This document shows positions 8,851-18,068 of a stretch of DNA of 64,000 nucleotides, in pieces (the stretch's first letter is position 1; the number at the start of each line of letters is the position of its first letter). Under the pieces are notes generated by a model, which did not search any database, was not told the DNA's origin, and saw only the letters and a list, made by a program, of their open reading frames with translations. Source of the stretch: Ideonella margarita (lineage in GTDB: Bacteria; Pseudomonadota; Gammaproteobacteria; Burkholderiales; Burkholderiaceae_C); contig NZ_JBBUTI010000011.1 in assembly GCF_038066635.1 (NCBI RefSeq), positions 62,001 through 126,000 on the forward strand. Reading direction: 5' to 3'. The position numbers and the translations under genes are program-made.

Positions 8851-9579
8851 TCACTCGGTGGGCGGGGCCGGCTGCGGCCAGTCACCAAACAGCAGATCGG
8901 CGGATTGGCTGAGGCGGCTGATGAAGCGCTGCTTCGGGCCGTCGGGCGCGGGGCTGGCGCCGGCTTCATCCAGGGCCTGGGGAACCGCCAGCGATGGCGA
9001 TGGAAGTTGGGTTGGTGCAGCCATTGGAGTACCGGCGCCAACGACCACCGGCAGCAATGCCGCGCCCAGGCGGTAGCCGTAGCCAGGCACCGTGACGATG
9101 GCCGAGCGCCCCAGCACCTTGCGCAGCGCATTCACCTGGACGTTGATGTTGTTGTCTTCAACCACCAGACCGGCCCAGACCGTATCGAGGATGTCGCTGC
9201 GACGCAGCAGTTGGCCCTGCCGCTCTACCAGCGCCACGAGCAAGTCCAGCGCGCGCGCCTGCAGGTGCACCGGCTGCCCGGCCTGAAGCAGGCGCCGGTC
9301 GTCGACGTGCAACTCGAAATCGCCAAAGCGCCAGACACCCGTGCCGCCTTGATCGGCATGGGTGGAGGCCCCGGACGAGCCCGAGGGCGCGCTGATGGGC
9401 GTGCTCAAACGCGGGCCCGGTTGTGGCGGTGGAAGGCGGGCAGGCTCGGCGGTGTGGCACCGCAGCGGCCCTCCCAACGGGAATACAACATGAGCATCTC
9501 GCTGACTGCCGCAGTCAACACGACTGCGGCGCCGAAGCTTAGCCCTTTGCGTGATCGCCGGGTAGGTGGGGCAGCCCAA
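8851..9579 (-). CDS. Stand-alone winged-helix DNA-binding protein
   Basis: The frame is 242 codons long, with an OmpR/PhoB-type winged helix at about residues 83-168 (FGDFELHVDDRRLL, LVVEDNNINVQVNALRKVLG, VPGYGYRLG). This domain closely matches that of the regulator at 4404-7382 but lacks an NTPase or receiver. About 75 residues of proline-rich low-complexity sequence follow. The start is unclear: the frame opens with TTG at 9579, directly after the stop of the racemase-family gene, and another TTG lies at 9477; there is no ATG. It could be co-transcribed with the transporter operon upstream. Confidence 0.6.
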   Translation of the reverse strand: MGCPTYPAITQRAKLRRRSRVDCGSQRDAHVVFPLGGPLRCHTAEPARLPPPQPGPRLSTPISAPSGSSGASTHADQGGTGVWRFGDFELHVDDRRLLQAGQPVHLQARALDLLVALVERQGQLLRRSDILDTVWAGLVVEDNNINVQVNALRKVLGRSAIVTVPGYGYRLGAALLPVVVGAGTPMAAPTQLPSPSLAVPQALDEAGASPAPDGPKQRFISRLSQSADLLFGDWPQPAPPTE

Positions 9580-10368
9580 TCACGGGCGGCCGGGCGCTGT
9601 GGGCCCCATCGCGGTCATGTCGACCGACACCCCTTGCCAGCCGCAGACGAAGCCGCTGGCTTTGTCCGACTGGACCGGCAGGGCGAGCGCATGACGCACA
9701 CCGGCTTCGACGCTGTCGATCACGGGCACGCCCACATCCGCCTGCACATCCGCCTGCAGACGCGCCTGCACCCGCGCGGCCATGCCGGCCAGGCCTGCAC
9801 CGCCCAGCACGATGCTCTTCACCGGCCATCGCGCTGCCGCTTCCCGGCAGGCCTCCGCCAGCAGGGCCACGGCGGCGTCCGGGTCAGCCGCCAGTTGCGC
9901 ACCACTCGGCGCCACGGTGTGGATGCCGGCCAGCTGAGTACTCAAACCCAGCGCACCGGCCAGCCGCTCCAGCATCGGGCGCCAGCGCGCGCCGCCGGTC
10001 ACGACGGCAAACGGGCCCAGGGCCGCCGCCGCCGTGAAGGCGGCTTCGGCCAGGCCCGTCACCGGCACGTCGCTGCTGTCGCGCAGGGCCCAGAGGCCGG
10101 GGTCACCAAAACAACCAATCAGCACGGCGCTTGGGCGGGGGCGGGATTGGAGACTTCGCGGCGTGGCCATCAAGGCATGGGCCCAGGCATCAAGCACGGC
10201 ATGGCCGGCCACCGCGTAGCTGGCTTCACAGGCGATGTAGGGCGCTCCAAAACGCGCGGTGGCGGTGCTGACCAGCACATCAGTGCCCGCCGCGCGTTGC
10301 CCATGCTGCTGCAGCAGCGCCGTGACCGACGCCGTGGTGTTCGGGTTGAGGATGAGCAGATGGCGCAT
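9580..10368 (-). CDS. Asp/Glu/hydantoin racemase family protein, second Cys missing
   Basis: The 262-residue protein matches hydantoin racemases in length and motifs: LILNPNTT at the N-terminus and IGCFGDPG with the first catalytic Cys. The second catalytic Cys, normally in a LGCAGM motif, is Gly here (LGGAGL, codon GGT where TGT would be expected). Two-Cys racemases need both, so this may be a decarboxylase- or isomerase-like member or a changed enzyme. It follows the two permease genes of an ABC importer by 14 bases on the same strand, so its substrate is probably what the importer takes up, perhaps a hydantoin or amino-acid derivative (inference). Confidence 0.7.
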   Translation of the reverse strand: MRHLLILNPNTTASVTALLQQHGQRAAGTDVLVSTATARFGAPYIACEASYAVAGHAVLDAWAHALMATPRSLQSRPRPSAVLIGCFGDPGLWALRDSSDVPVTGLAEAAFTAAAALGPFAVVTGGARWRPMLERLAGALGLSTQLAGIHTVAPSGAQLAADPDAAVALLAEACREAAARWPVKSIVLGGAGLAGMAARVQARLQADVQADVGVPVIDSVEAGVRHALALPVQSDKASGFVCGWQGVSVDMTAMGPTAPGRP

Positions 10369-10382
10369 GGTGCGAGCGGGCC

Positions 10383-11306
10383 TCAGGCGCGGTGCGGGCG
10401 GCGCTTCAGCAGCGCAAACAGGCCGATGGCCAGGCCCATCACCACGAACGACACCACCATCGTCACCGTGCCCAGCGCGTAGATGGCAGGCGTGGTGACG
10501 GTGGTGGTCAGGCCCTGCAGTTCCAGCGGCAAGGTGTTCACGTCGCCAATGGCTTGCGAGGTGCGGGCGATCTCGTCCCAGCTGAGCGTGAAGCCGAACA
10601 TGCCGATGCCGACCACCGAGGGCGCGATCAGCGGCAGCACCACATGGCGGAAGGTTTGCCAGGGCGTGGCGCCCAGGTCGCGCGCGGCCTCTTCATAGGC
10701 CGGATTGAAGCGGTTGAAGATGGCAAACATGATGAGCAGGCCGAAGGGCAGCGTCCAGGTCAGGTGGGCGCCCAGCGCGGAGGTGTAGATGCCCAGCGCC
10801 GTGCCGTAGCCCTCCAGTGCGTCTTGCCAGCCCAGCCAGTCCAGCACGTACTTGAAGCCACCGTCGAGCAGCCGGAACGCCAGCCCGATGCCCAGCGACA
10901 CGATGATCGACGGCATGATCAGGCTACCCACCACGGTGAAGAACAAGGCATTGGCCCCGCGCAGCGGCTTGCGAAACGCCAGCCCTGCCAGCACCGAGAA
11001 CACGATGGTCACGGCCATGACCGCCAGGCCCAGGCCGAGCGAGCGCCAGAGCGCCGCACCGATGTCGACCACGCCCAGCCCCTGCGCCAACTCACGAAAC
11101 CAGTGCAAGGACCAGCCGCGCATCGGAAACGTCAGCCCGCCTTCCGGCCCCTGGAAGCTGAGCACGACGATGACCAGCATCGGGCCATAAAGAAACAGCA
11201 CGTAGCCAGCGAAAAACAGCGCCAGCAACCAGAACGCCATCGGGCGCTGGGTGCGCGGCAGCGGCGTGAGCTGGGCGGGGCTGGCGGAACCTGAAGTGGC
11301 GCTCAC
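10383..11306 (-). CDS. ABC importer permease (PotC-like)
   Basis: The protein has 307 residues with about six transmembrane segments and the cytoplasmic EAA loop (YEEAARDLGATPWQTFRHV) that contacts the ATPase. It belongs to the spermidine/putrescine (Pot) permease family. The frame is open to a TTG at 11330, but GTG at 11306 fits better: it lies just after the stop of the other permease and has AAGGA about eight bases upstream. It is the second permease of a heterodimer. The substrate cannot be told from sequence. Confidence 0.8.
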   Translation of the reverse strand: MSATSGSASPAQLTPLPRTQRPMAFWLLALFFAGYVLFLYGPMLVIVVLSFQGPEGGLTFPMRGWSLHWFRELAQGLGVVDIGAALWRSLGLGLAVMAVTIVFSVLAGLAFRKPLRGANALFFTVVGSLIMPSIIVSLGIGLAFRLLDGGFKYVLDWLGWQDALEGYGTALGIYTSALGAHLTWTLPFGLLIMFAIFNRFNPAYEEAARDLGATPWQTFRHVVLPLIAPSVVGIGMFGFTLSWDEIARTSQAIGDVNTLPLELQGLTTTVTTPAIYALGTVTMVVSFVVMGLAIGLFALLKRRPHRA

Positions 11307-11307
11307 G

Positions 11308-12219
11308 TCACAATTCCTTGCGAATATCAACCAGGCGCGTCAGGCCCCAGATGATCATCAAGACCAGCGCCAGCAGCACCACCGCATTGGCCGCTGCCAG
11401 CGGGAACTGCAGGTAGGAGGTTTGCACCTGGATGATCTTGCCGACCGAGGCGATCTGCTGCCCGCCCATCACGCCGATGGTGACGAAGTCGCCCATCACG
11501 ATGGTGATGACGAAGATCGAGCCGATGATGATGCCGGTGCGGCACAGCGGCACGATGACATGCCAGAGGGTTTGCCAGGCGGTGGCGCCGCTGTCGGCGG
11601 CGGCCTCGATCAGGCTGCGATCAATGCGCATCATGCTGTTGAAGATGGGCACGATCATGAAGGTGGTGAACAGGTGTACGAATGCCAGCACCACCGAAAA
11701 ATCACTGAACAGCAGCCACTCCACCGGCTGCTGCACCAACCCTGCCCCCAGCAGCATGTCGTTCACCCAGCCGTTGCGGCCCAGCAGCGGCACCCAGGCA
11801 ATCATGCGGATGACGTTGGAGGTCCAGAACGGAATGGTGCACAGCACGAACAGCACCATCTGCACCGACGCCGACGTGACATGGAAGGCCAGGAAGTACG
11901 ACACCGTGAAGCCGATGATGAGCGTCAGCAGCCACACCAGCAGGCAGAACTTGAAGGTCGACAGATACGTCTTGAAAGTGACGCAAAGCTCATCGCCCGA
12001 GGCGCAGCCCTCGAACACCGCCAGATAGTTGTCGAGCGTGAAGCCGGGCAGCAGTTCGTACTGGTTGTAGTTCCAGAAACTCACCATCAGCACCAGCCCC
12101 AGCGGCACCAGGAAAAAGATCGCAAACACCAGCGCCAGCGGCAGGGCCTGCCACCAGGCCGCCAATTGGCGACCCGGCGCACCGGCCGCAGGCCGTGAAG
12201 ACGTAGGTGCTGCGCTCAT
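11308..12219 (-). CDS. ABC importer permease (PotB-like)
   Basis: The 303-residue membrane protein has a first segment at about 22-45, a large periplasmic loop with two Cys (EGCASGDELC), and an EAA loop (IEAAADSGATAWQTLWHV). It has the family length and layout of PotB-type permeases and pairs with the following PotC-like gene. It lies 55 bases after the solute-binding protein gene, in the order receptor, permease, permease. Confidence 0.8.
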   Translation of the reverse strand: MSAAPTSSRPAAGAPGRQLAAWWQALPLALVFAIFFLVPLGLVLMVSFWNYNQYELLPGFTLDNYLAVFEGCASGDELCVTFKTYLSTFKFCLLVWLLTLIIGFTVSYFLAFHVTSASVQMVLFVLCTIPFWTSNVIRMIAWVPLLGRNGWVNDMLLGAGLVQQPVEWLLFSDFSVVLAFVHLFTTFMIVPIFNSMMRIDRSLIEAAADSGATAWQTLWHVIVPLCRTGIIIGSIFVITIVMGDFVTIGVMGGQQIASVGKIIQVQTSYLQFPLAAANAVVLLALVLMIIWGLTRLVDIRKEL

Positions 12220-12274
12220 TCAGGTGATCACTTCCAGCGAAGTTTGTGGTGGCAGGGGTGGTGGCAGGTGCCCG

Positions 12275-13555
12275 TCAGGCCGCCACGAACTCGTTCCACT
12301 TCTTGACCATGTAGGCGTTTTCGTCCATCACCGCGTTCCAGCAGGCGATGCCGCCCATGCGGGCCTCGTAGCTGCCGCCGTCACGCACATCGCCCTTCTT
12401 GGCCAGCACGTCGCCCTTGGGGCTCTTGATGTCCTGGGCGGCGGGCTTGCCCTCCATCCAGTAGGCCCACTCGTAGGTGTCCATCTTGGCCTTGGCGGTG
12501 TCGAGCACGGCGCTGTAGTAGCCCTGGCGGTTCAGGTAGGCGCCAGCCCAGCCGTCGAGGAACCAGTTGATGAACTCATACGCGGCATCGAGCTTCTTGC
12601 CCGAGAGCGTGGCCGGCAGGCCGAAACCGGCGGCCCAGGCGCGATAGCCCTCTTTCAGCGGCTGGAAGTTGCAGGCGATGCCCTTGGTGCGCACGGCCGT
12701 CACGGCGGGGCTCCACATCGACTGGATCACGACCTCGCCCGAGGCCATCAGGTTCACCGACTCATTGAAGTCTTTCCAGAGGCTGCGGAACTGGCCGGCC
12801 TTCTTGGCTTCGATCAGCACCTTGATGGTGAGGTCGATTTCCTTCTTGGTCATGTTGCCCTTGTCGGGGTACTTGTACAGGCCCATGGCTTCCACCACCA
12901 TCGCCGCGTCCATGATGCCGATCGACGGGATGTTGAGAATGGCCGCCTTGCCCTTGAACTCGGGGTTCAGCAGCTCGGCCCACGAGCTGATCGGGCGCTT
13001 GATCAGGTCCGGGCGGATGCCCAGCGTGTCGGCGTTGTAGACGGTCGGGATCAGGCTCATGAACTGGGTCGGCGCCTTGGCGAAGACCTTGCTCTTTTCG
13101 CCTTCCAGGTAGATCACCTTCTTGGGCGCCGTGCCCTGGTCACCCACCGCCTTGCCGGCCACCATGCCGGTGGTGAACAGTGACGTGATCTTGTCGGCGT
13201 TCTTGATGCGCTTGGTGTCGATGCCCTTGAGGTTGCCGGTGGGCACGATGTTCTTCAGCGAGAAGTACTCGGTGTCGATCAGATCGAAGCTGTTGGGGGC
13301 GGTGACGGCGCGCTTGGTGACGTCGTCGGTGGTGACGGCGACGTACTGGATCTTGATGCCGGTGTCCTTCTCGAACTTCTCTCCGATGGCCTTGTCCTGG
13401 TTCACCGCGGTGCCCAGGTAGCGCAGCACGATCGGATCAGCCGCATGCACGGCCGGGAACATGCCCGAAGCCAGGATGCCGGCGGTGCCCTTCAACAGGG
13501 TGCGGCGCTGCAAGGGCGCGGCTGGCCCGGAAACGTCGTTGCAATCATCAGCCAT
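12275..13555 (-). CDS. ABC importer solute-binding protein (PotD/PotF-like, Tat signal)
   Basis: The 426-residue periplasmic receptor has a twin-arginine-type signal (RRTLLKG, residues 17-23) and a likely cleavage after AVHA near residue 38. The mature part matches the PotD/PotF fold family: an N-terminal lobe (VLRYLGTAVNQDKAIGEKF) and late conserved aromatic blocks (WFLDGWAGAYLNRQGYYS). AGGAG lies just upstream of the ATG. The family binds polyamines, but several branches bind other small cations or amino-acid derivatives, so the ligand is left open. Confidence 0.8.
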   Translation of the reverse strand: MADDCNDVSGPAAPLQRRTLLKGTAGILASGMFPAVHAADPIVLRYLGTAVNQDKAIGEKFEKDTGIKIQYVAVTTDDVTKRAVTAPNSFDLIDTEYFSLKNIVPTGNLKGIDTKRIKNADKITSLFTTGMVAGKAVGDQGTAPKKVIYLEGEKSKVFAKAPTQFMSLIPTVYNADTLGIRPDLIKRPISSWAELLNPEFKGKAAILNIPSIGIMDAAMVVEAMGLYKYPDKGNMTKKEIDLTIKVLIEAKKAGQFRSLWKDFNESVNLMASGEVVIQSMWSPAVTAVRTKGIACNFQPLKEGYRAWAAGFGLPATLSGKKLDAAYEFINWFLDGWAGAYLNRQGYYSAVLDTAKAKMDTYEWAYWMEGKPAAQDIKSPKGDVLAKKGDVRDGGSYEARMGGIACWNAVMDENAYMVKKWNEFVAA

Positions 13556-13629
13556 GGAAACTCCTGAGGGGTTGTGCAGGGGGTTGGGGAAAGGTTGAAA
13601 GACAGGTTCGTCAGACGAGGGCTGGGCAC

Positions 13630-14670
13630 TCAGCGCGCCAGCGCATGCGCCGATTCAGGCAGCCAGTGCAGTTGCACCGCGTCACCCACCGCGTGCGGTT
13701 GGCGCGCAAAGGTGGCCTCGGGCAGCATCACGCTCAGCTCGGCGGTGGTGGCGGCGTTCATCACCACGCCGGGTTTCTGCAGGCCCAGCAGCACATAGGT
13801 GCCCTGGTACTCCACATCGGTCACCACGGCCTGCAGGTTGTGGGGGCCGGCGGGCAGGCTGGCGGCTTCAGGCCGCACCAGCATCTGGTCGGTGCGCACA
13901 CCCACCCGGCCGTGCGGCGTGTCGATCACGTTGTGGCCGCCCATGAAGCGCGCCACGAACTCGCTGGCGGGCCGGTTGTAAACCTCGTGCGGGCTGCCCA
14001 CCTGCTCGATCACGCCGTGGTTCATCACCACCATCGTGTCAGCCAGCGCCATCGCCTCTTCCTGCGAGTGGGTGACGTGGATGAAGGTCAGCCCCAACTC
14101 TTTCTGCCAGCGCCGCAACTCGGCGCGCATCTGGATGCGCAGGAAAGGGTCGAGTGCTGACAATGGCTCATCGAGCAACAACACACGTGGCTGGGTGATG
14201 AGCGCGCGCGCCAGCGCCACGCGCTGCTGCTGCCCACCTGACAACTCGGCCGGTTTGCGCTCAGCGAGGTGGCCCATGGCGACGCGCTCCAGCAGCTCGG
14301 CGGCACGCTTTTTCCGCTCGGCCTTGCCCACGCCTTTCATGGTCAGGCTGAAGGCCACGTTGTCGAGCGCGCTCAGGTGCGGAAACAGCGCAAAGCTCTG
14401 AAACATCATCGCCGTTCCGCGCAAGGCAGCGGGCAGATCAGTGATGTTTCTGCCCTCTAGAAGGATGTCACCGGACGACACATTTTCGTGGCCGGCAATC
14501 ATGCGCAACGTGGTGCTCTTGCCGCAGCCCGAAGGGCCCAGAAGACAACAATAACTGGCACTGGCGATACGCAGATTGATCGCGTCGACAGCCGGCCTGC
14601 CCTGCGCATAACGCTTGGTCAAGTCGATCACTTCCACGGCGTTGGCAAGTTGGGGTCGTGGGGCGTTCAT
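13630..14670 (-). CDS. ABC importer ATP-binding subunit (PotA-like)
   Basis: The protein has 346 residues from ATG 14670 (MNAPRPQ). It has a Walker A (LLGPSGCGKSTT), a signature (LSGGQQQRVALARAL), a Walker B (VLLLDEPLSALD), an H-loop (HVTHSQEEA) and a C-terminal TOBE-like regulatory domain. The frame is open to 14862, but that extension has no family similarity and crosses the divergent intergenic region. It is the first gene of the importer operon that runs through the receptor, two permeases and the racemase-family gene. Confidence 0.85.
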   Translation of the reverse strand: MNAPRPQLANAVEVIDLTKRYAQGRPAVDAINLRIASASYCCLLGPSGCGKSTTLRMIAGHENVSSGDILLEGRNITDLPAALRGTAMMFQSFALFPHLSALDNVAFSLTMKGVGKAERKKRAAELLERVAMGHLAERKPAELSGGQQQRVALARALITQPRVLLLDEPLSALDPFLRIQMRAELRRWQKELGLTFIHVTHSQEEAMALADTMVVMNHGVIEQVGSPHEVYNRPASEFVARFMGGHNVIDTPHGRVGVRTDQMLVRPEAASLPAGPHNLQAVVTDVEYQGTYVLLGLQKPGVVMNAATTAELSVMLPEATFARQPHAVGDAVQLHWLPESAHALAR

Positions 14671-14829
14671 GAGACGTCCCACGCAACCCTCGTGCCAAGT
14701 TTGTATACACATTGCGGTGCAGGGTGTGTACAGAAATGCACCGGACCTGTGCGGACCGAAGCCTCGCCTTGAAGCAACTGGCACCGACCACGTGCCACGC
14801 CCTTGATTCACCCACCCAGGACCACCACG

Positions 14830-17800
14830 ATGTACCGACAACGACCGCCATCTCACGGCCAACCCGCCGTTCGTTCAACCCGCGGCCTGCCCGCCCTGAC
14901 AGCCACCTGCCTGCTGTTGCTGCTGGCCGCTTGCGGTGGCGGCGGTGGCGACAGCGCCAGCAGCGACAACACCCCGGCACCGGCCGTGCCGCCCGTGACC
15001 ACGGCCCCTGTCACCACGACCCCCGTGACCACCGACCCGGTCACGCCACCGGTGGCGGCTGACCCGCAGGTGGGCGCACTGGCCGCTGCCCTGCGCACCG
15101 GCAACTCGAAGGACCTGACGCTGGCCACCGCGCAGGCCGCCATGCTGAGCGAGTTGCAGTCGGTGATGACCGCTTATGCCGCCGTGCGCCAGACGATCTA
15201 CGGCCTGAATGCCGACGGCAGTGCCAATGCCAACAGCGTGGGCGCCATCGAGTGGCAACCATACCGGTTCTCGGCCGTCTTCAACTTTCTGGACCAAAGC
15301 CGCAACCATGCCTTCTTGACCAGCAACTGGAGCTTTGCCGACAACACCCCCAGCGCGGGCAAGGTCCTCGGGGTGGCTGGCGTGGCACCCGAAACAGGCG
15401 CACGTTATGTGGCCATCGGCGCCAATCCGCTTTCAAGCCCCGGAAATGCAGCGATGGACAGCGTGATGCGCAACACCATCATCTGGCTGACCGGCCGCGG
15501 CAACCTCGACAAACTCAAGATCGTGACGGCCCACCTGCCCGGTGACCAGTCGGGCGGGGCCAATGAGGAGCCCCGCGTCCGCAGTTGGCTCGCCAACCAC
15601 ATTCAGGGTGTCACGATCAACGGGGTGGCCACCACGGCCGCCACGGTGGGCAAGGACACCAAGGACGACACCTGCGACGGCGACAAGCTCGACGCCTGCC
15701 TGAAGAGCGCTGATCTGCTGATCCTTGGCCGCAAGCAGGGCCCGAATGTCAGCGGTCCCGACAACTTCCCGGCTGCCTACAACGCCGACACCGTGATGAA
15801 CGCGGTGCTGGCCGCGCAGGCACGCGGCATACCGGTGATGTATCTGCACCAGACCGAAATCAACAACGGACTGTCTGCCCGCCTGATGGACTATTTCGGC
15901 CTGGACCTGACCACCAATTACTGGACCTACGATGGTCTCAAGAATCTGGCACCTGCCAGCCAACCCGTGGCGCCAGCCAATCTCTCTGACTGGATGAAGC
16001 TGATGCAACGGGTCGAAAAGCCCTCCAGCTTGACCACAGACTGGAGCGGTTGCGTTGAAGATGTGAGCCGCCTGTACTGCGAGCGCTATGGCAACCGACC
16101 GGGAGATGCCGCGCTGATCAATGAATTCACCGGCCCGGGCCAGAAACTCCGCGACCAGCTGCGTGCGCTCGACACCAAGGGCGTGGCCATCTTTTCGCAG
16201 CCAGGGTATGGGCTGGAAAAGCGCTTGGTGGTACTGGGCGACAAGTACCGTGAGCAGGTCAGCTATCCGATGACACGCTTGGCCAACCGCGAAGCTTTCT
16301 TCCAGGCCTACTTCTCGGACTTCACCGCCTACATCAATCGCCCGACCAATGCGGTCGCACGCAACCTGGGCAACTTCTCGGCCCTGTTCCCGAGCAGCAC
16401 GCCGACCATCTCGCGCCTGGTGAGCACCACGTCGCAGGAGACTGGCTCACGCGAGCACATGACCGGGCTGTATGTGATGCCGGGCCGCACCGTGACCCTG
16501 CAGCGCACCGACACCGGCACGCAAAGCGTGACGGTGGGCCTGAACATGCTGCGTGACTCTACCCGCGTCTACCAGACCTATGACCGGCCGACGCTGCTGG
16601 GCAGCCCGCGTGTGCCACTGCTGCCAGGCAAGACAGTGACACTGACCAGCCCCTTCGGCGGCCCGATGTACCTGTTTGTGGCCGCAGCCAGTGGCGCACC
16701 GGCCGTCACGGTGCAGGTGGACGGTGTCATCACGCACCCGGTGCTGCGCAACCCGAACGATGCGGCGCAAGTGGCCACGTTCAAGGCCGAGCTGGCCAGC
16801 ACGCCGACCAACTGGGTGGGTATCAGCACCGACTTCCTGACCGTGCACGCCACGGTCCCCAGCATCAAGAAGACGTTGTCCAGCTATGGCGACAGTCTCC
16901 CCAACCTGGCATCCGACATCTGGACATACATGATCAAGGACACCTACGAGCTGGCCGGCTTCAATGCCGCCAACCCGGAGACCTTCAAGCTGACGCCGAC
17001 GGTCAGCGCCTACTGCAAGGCCCAGGGATGGGATTGCACCGGGCCGCAGCACCGCCGCGAATCGATGCAGCACGCCATCTTTGACAACTACTCGCTGTGC
17101 GGTGGCGCCTGCGCCGGCAACCCGTTCGACAAGGGCGGGTCGCTGGATCCGCTGGGCTGGGGTGAAACACACGAGATCGGCCACAACCTGCAACGCGGAC
17201 ACTTGAACATCTACGGCGGCCAGTCAACGGAGGTGTCGAACAACATCTTCCCGCTGCACAAGTTGATGAGCTACAACAAGAACGCAGCGCCGGCCAAGCC
17301 GCTCATTCACAAGGGCCACCTGCCCACCGCGCTGGGCATGATGAAAGCCGCCTTGGCCACCGACGACCCGGTCAACGCGATGAAGACCGCCTTGTGGGGC
17401 GACACCGGCTATGCGGCCAACAGCGAGCCCCGCCTGGAGTTCTATCGCCAGATGGTGGAGTTCAACCGCCACTACCACGGCGATGTCTTCAGCGACGGAT
17501 GGGAGCTGTACACGCTGCTGTACCTGCTTGATCGCAACTTCGTGCTGGCCAAGAGCAACTGGGCCAACAACGCAGCCAGCCTCGGCTTTGGCACTTACGC
17601 CACTTACCCGGACAACATCGGCGGCAATGACTTCCTGCTGGTGGGCATGTCACGCATCATCGGTCGCGACATGCGCCCGGTGTTCGACATGTGGGGCATC
17701 ACCTACACCCAGGCGGCAATCGACCAAGTGGTGGCCTACAAGCTGCCGGCGGCTGAGCGGCTGATGTTCCCGATGGCCAGCATGCAGCAGTACGGCGCCG

Positions 17801-17856
17801 GCATCGGGGCGCCCATCCAGGTGAACGCACAGACTGTGTATCCCGCAGGCTACTGA
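14830..17856 (+). CDS. Secreted lipoprotein metalloprotease, IMPa/M60-like
   Basis: The 1008-residue protein has a lipoprotein signal (LLLLLAACGG, lipobox Cys near residue 30), followed by a Gly run and a Thr/Pro linker with repeated PVTT units. The zinc site HEIGHNLQ lies at about residue 778 within GWGETHEIGHNLQRG, with downstream Glu in YGGQSTEVSNNI. This matches the IMPa/M60 enhancin-like family, whose members cleave mucin-type glycoproteins. ATG 14830 with upstream CAGGA is preferred over the in-frame TTG at 14803. The gene is divergent from the importer operon and is followed by a strong terminator. Confidence 0.8.
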   Translation: MYRQRPPSHGQPAVRSTRGLPALTATCLLLLLAACGGGGGDSASSDNTPAPAVPPVTTAPVTTTPVTTDPVTPPVAADPQVGALAAALRTGNSKDLTLATAQAAMLSELQSVMTAYAAVRQTIYGLNADGSANANSVGAIEWQPYRFSAVFNFLDQSRNHAFLTSNWSFADNTPSAGKVLGVAGVAPETGARYVAIGANPLSSPGNAAMDSVMRNTIIWLTGRGNLDKLKIVTAHLPGDQSGGANEEPRVRSWLANHIQGVTINGVATTAATVGKDTKDDTCDGDKLDACLKSADLLILGRKQGPNVSGPDNFPAAYNADTVMNAVLAAQARGIPVMYLHQTEINNGLSARLMDYFGLDLTTNYWTYDGLKNLAPASQPVAPANLSDWMKLMQRVEKPSSLTTDWSGCVEDVSRLYCERYGNRPGDAALINEFTGPGQKLRDQLRALDTKGVAIFSQPGYGLEKRLVVLGDKYREQVSYPMTRLANREAFFQAYFSDFTAYINRPTNAVARNLGNFSALFPSSTPTISRLVSTTSQETGSREHMTGLYVMPGRTVTLQRTDTGTQSVTVGLNMLRDSTRVYQTYDRPTLLGSPRVPLLPGKTVTLTSPFGGPMYLFVAAASGAPAVTVQVDGVITHPVLRNPNDAAQVATFKAELASTPTNWVGISTDFLTVHATVPSIKKTLSSYGDSLPNLASDIWTYMIKDTYELAGFNAANPETFKLTPTVSAYCKAQGWDCTGPQHRRESMQHAIFDNYSLCGGACAGNPFDKGGSLDPLGWGETHEIGHNLQRGHLNIYGGQSTEVSNNIFPLHKLMSYNKNAAPAKPLIHKGHLPTALGMMKAALATDDPVNAMKTALWGDTGYAANSEPRLEFYRQMVEFNRHYHGDVFSDGWELYTLLYLLDRNFVLAKSNWANNAASLGFGTYATYPDNIGGNDFLLVGMSRIIGRDMRPVFDMWGITYTQAAIDQVVAYKLPAAERLMFPMASMQQYGAGIGAPIQVNAQTVYPAGY

Positions 17857-17890
17857 GATCTTGATGCTTGCTGCAGCCCCTGATCGGGCT

Positions 17891-17932
17891 GCCTGGCCCT
17901 GCCTTGCCCCACCGGCCAGGCAGGGCTTTTTT
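17891..17932 (+). terminator. Rho-independent terminator of the metalloprotease gene
   Basis: An 8-bp perfect stem GCCTGGCC (17891-17898) and GGCCAGGC (17914-17921) is followed within six bases by TTTTTT (17927-17932). It lies 34 bases after the metalloprotease stop codon. Confidence 0.85.
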
Positions 17933-18068
17933 GTTTTACTTCTGAATCAGATGGATGCCGTGCCTCATGGCCGGCACATGGGGTTTTCCTCCTCTATTTA
18001 GTTCAAACAAGTAAGTAAATTGGGCGCTCCACTCGAATTTGGTGACCACACCAGCACCGGAGACAACC

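Noticed and set aside
8812..10482. A 556-codon plus-strand frame opposite the racemase-family and winged-helix genes
   Set aside because: No motif, composition typical of antisense shadow, and it conflicts with two recognisable minus-strand genes.
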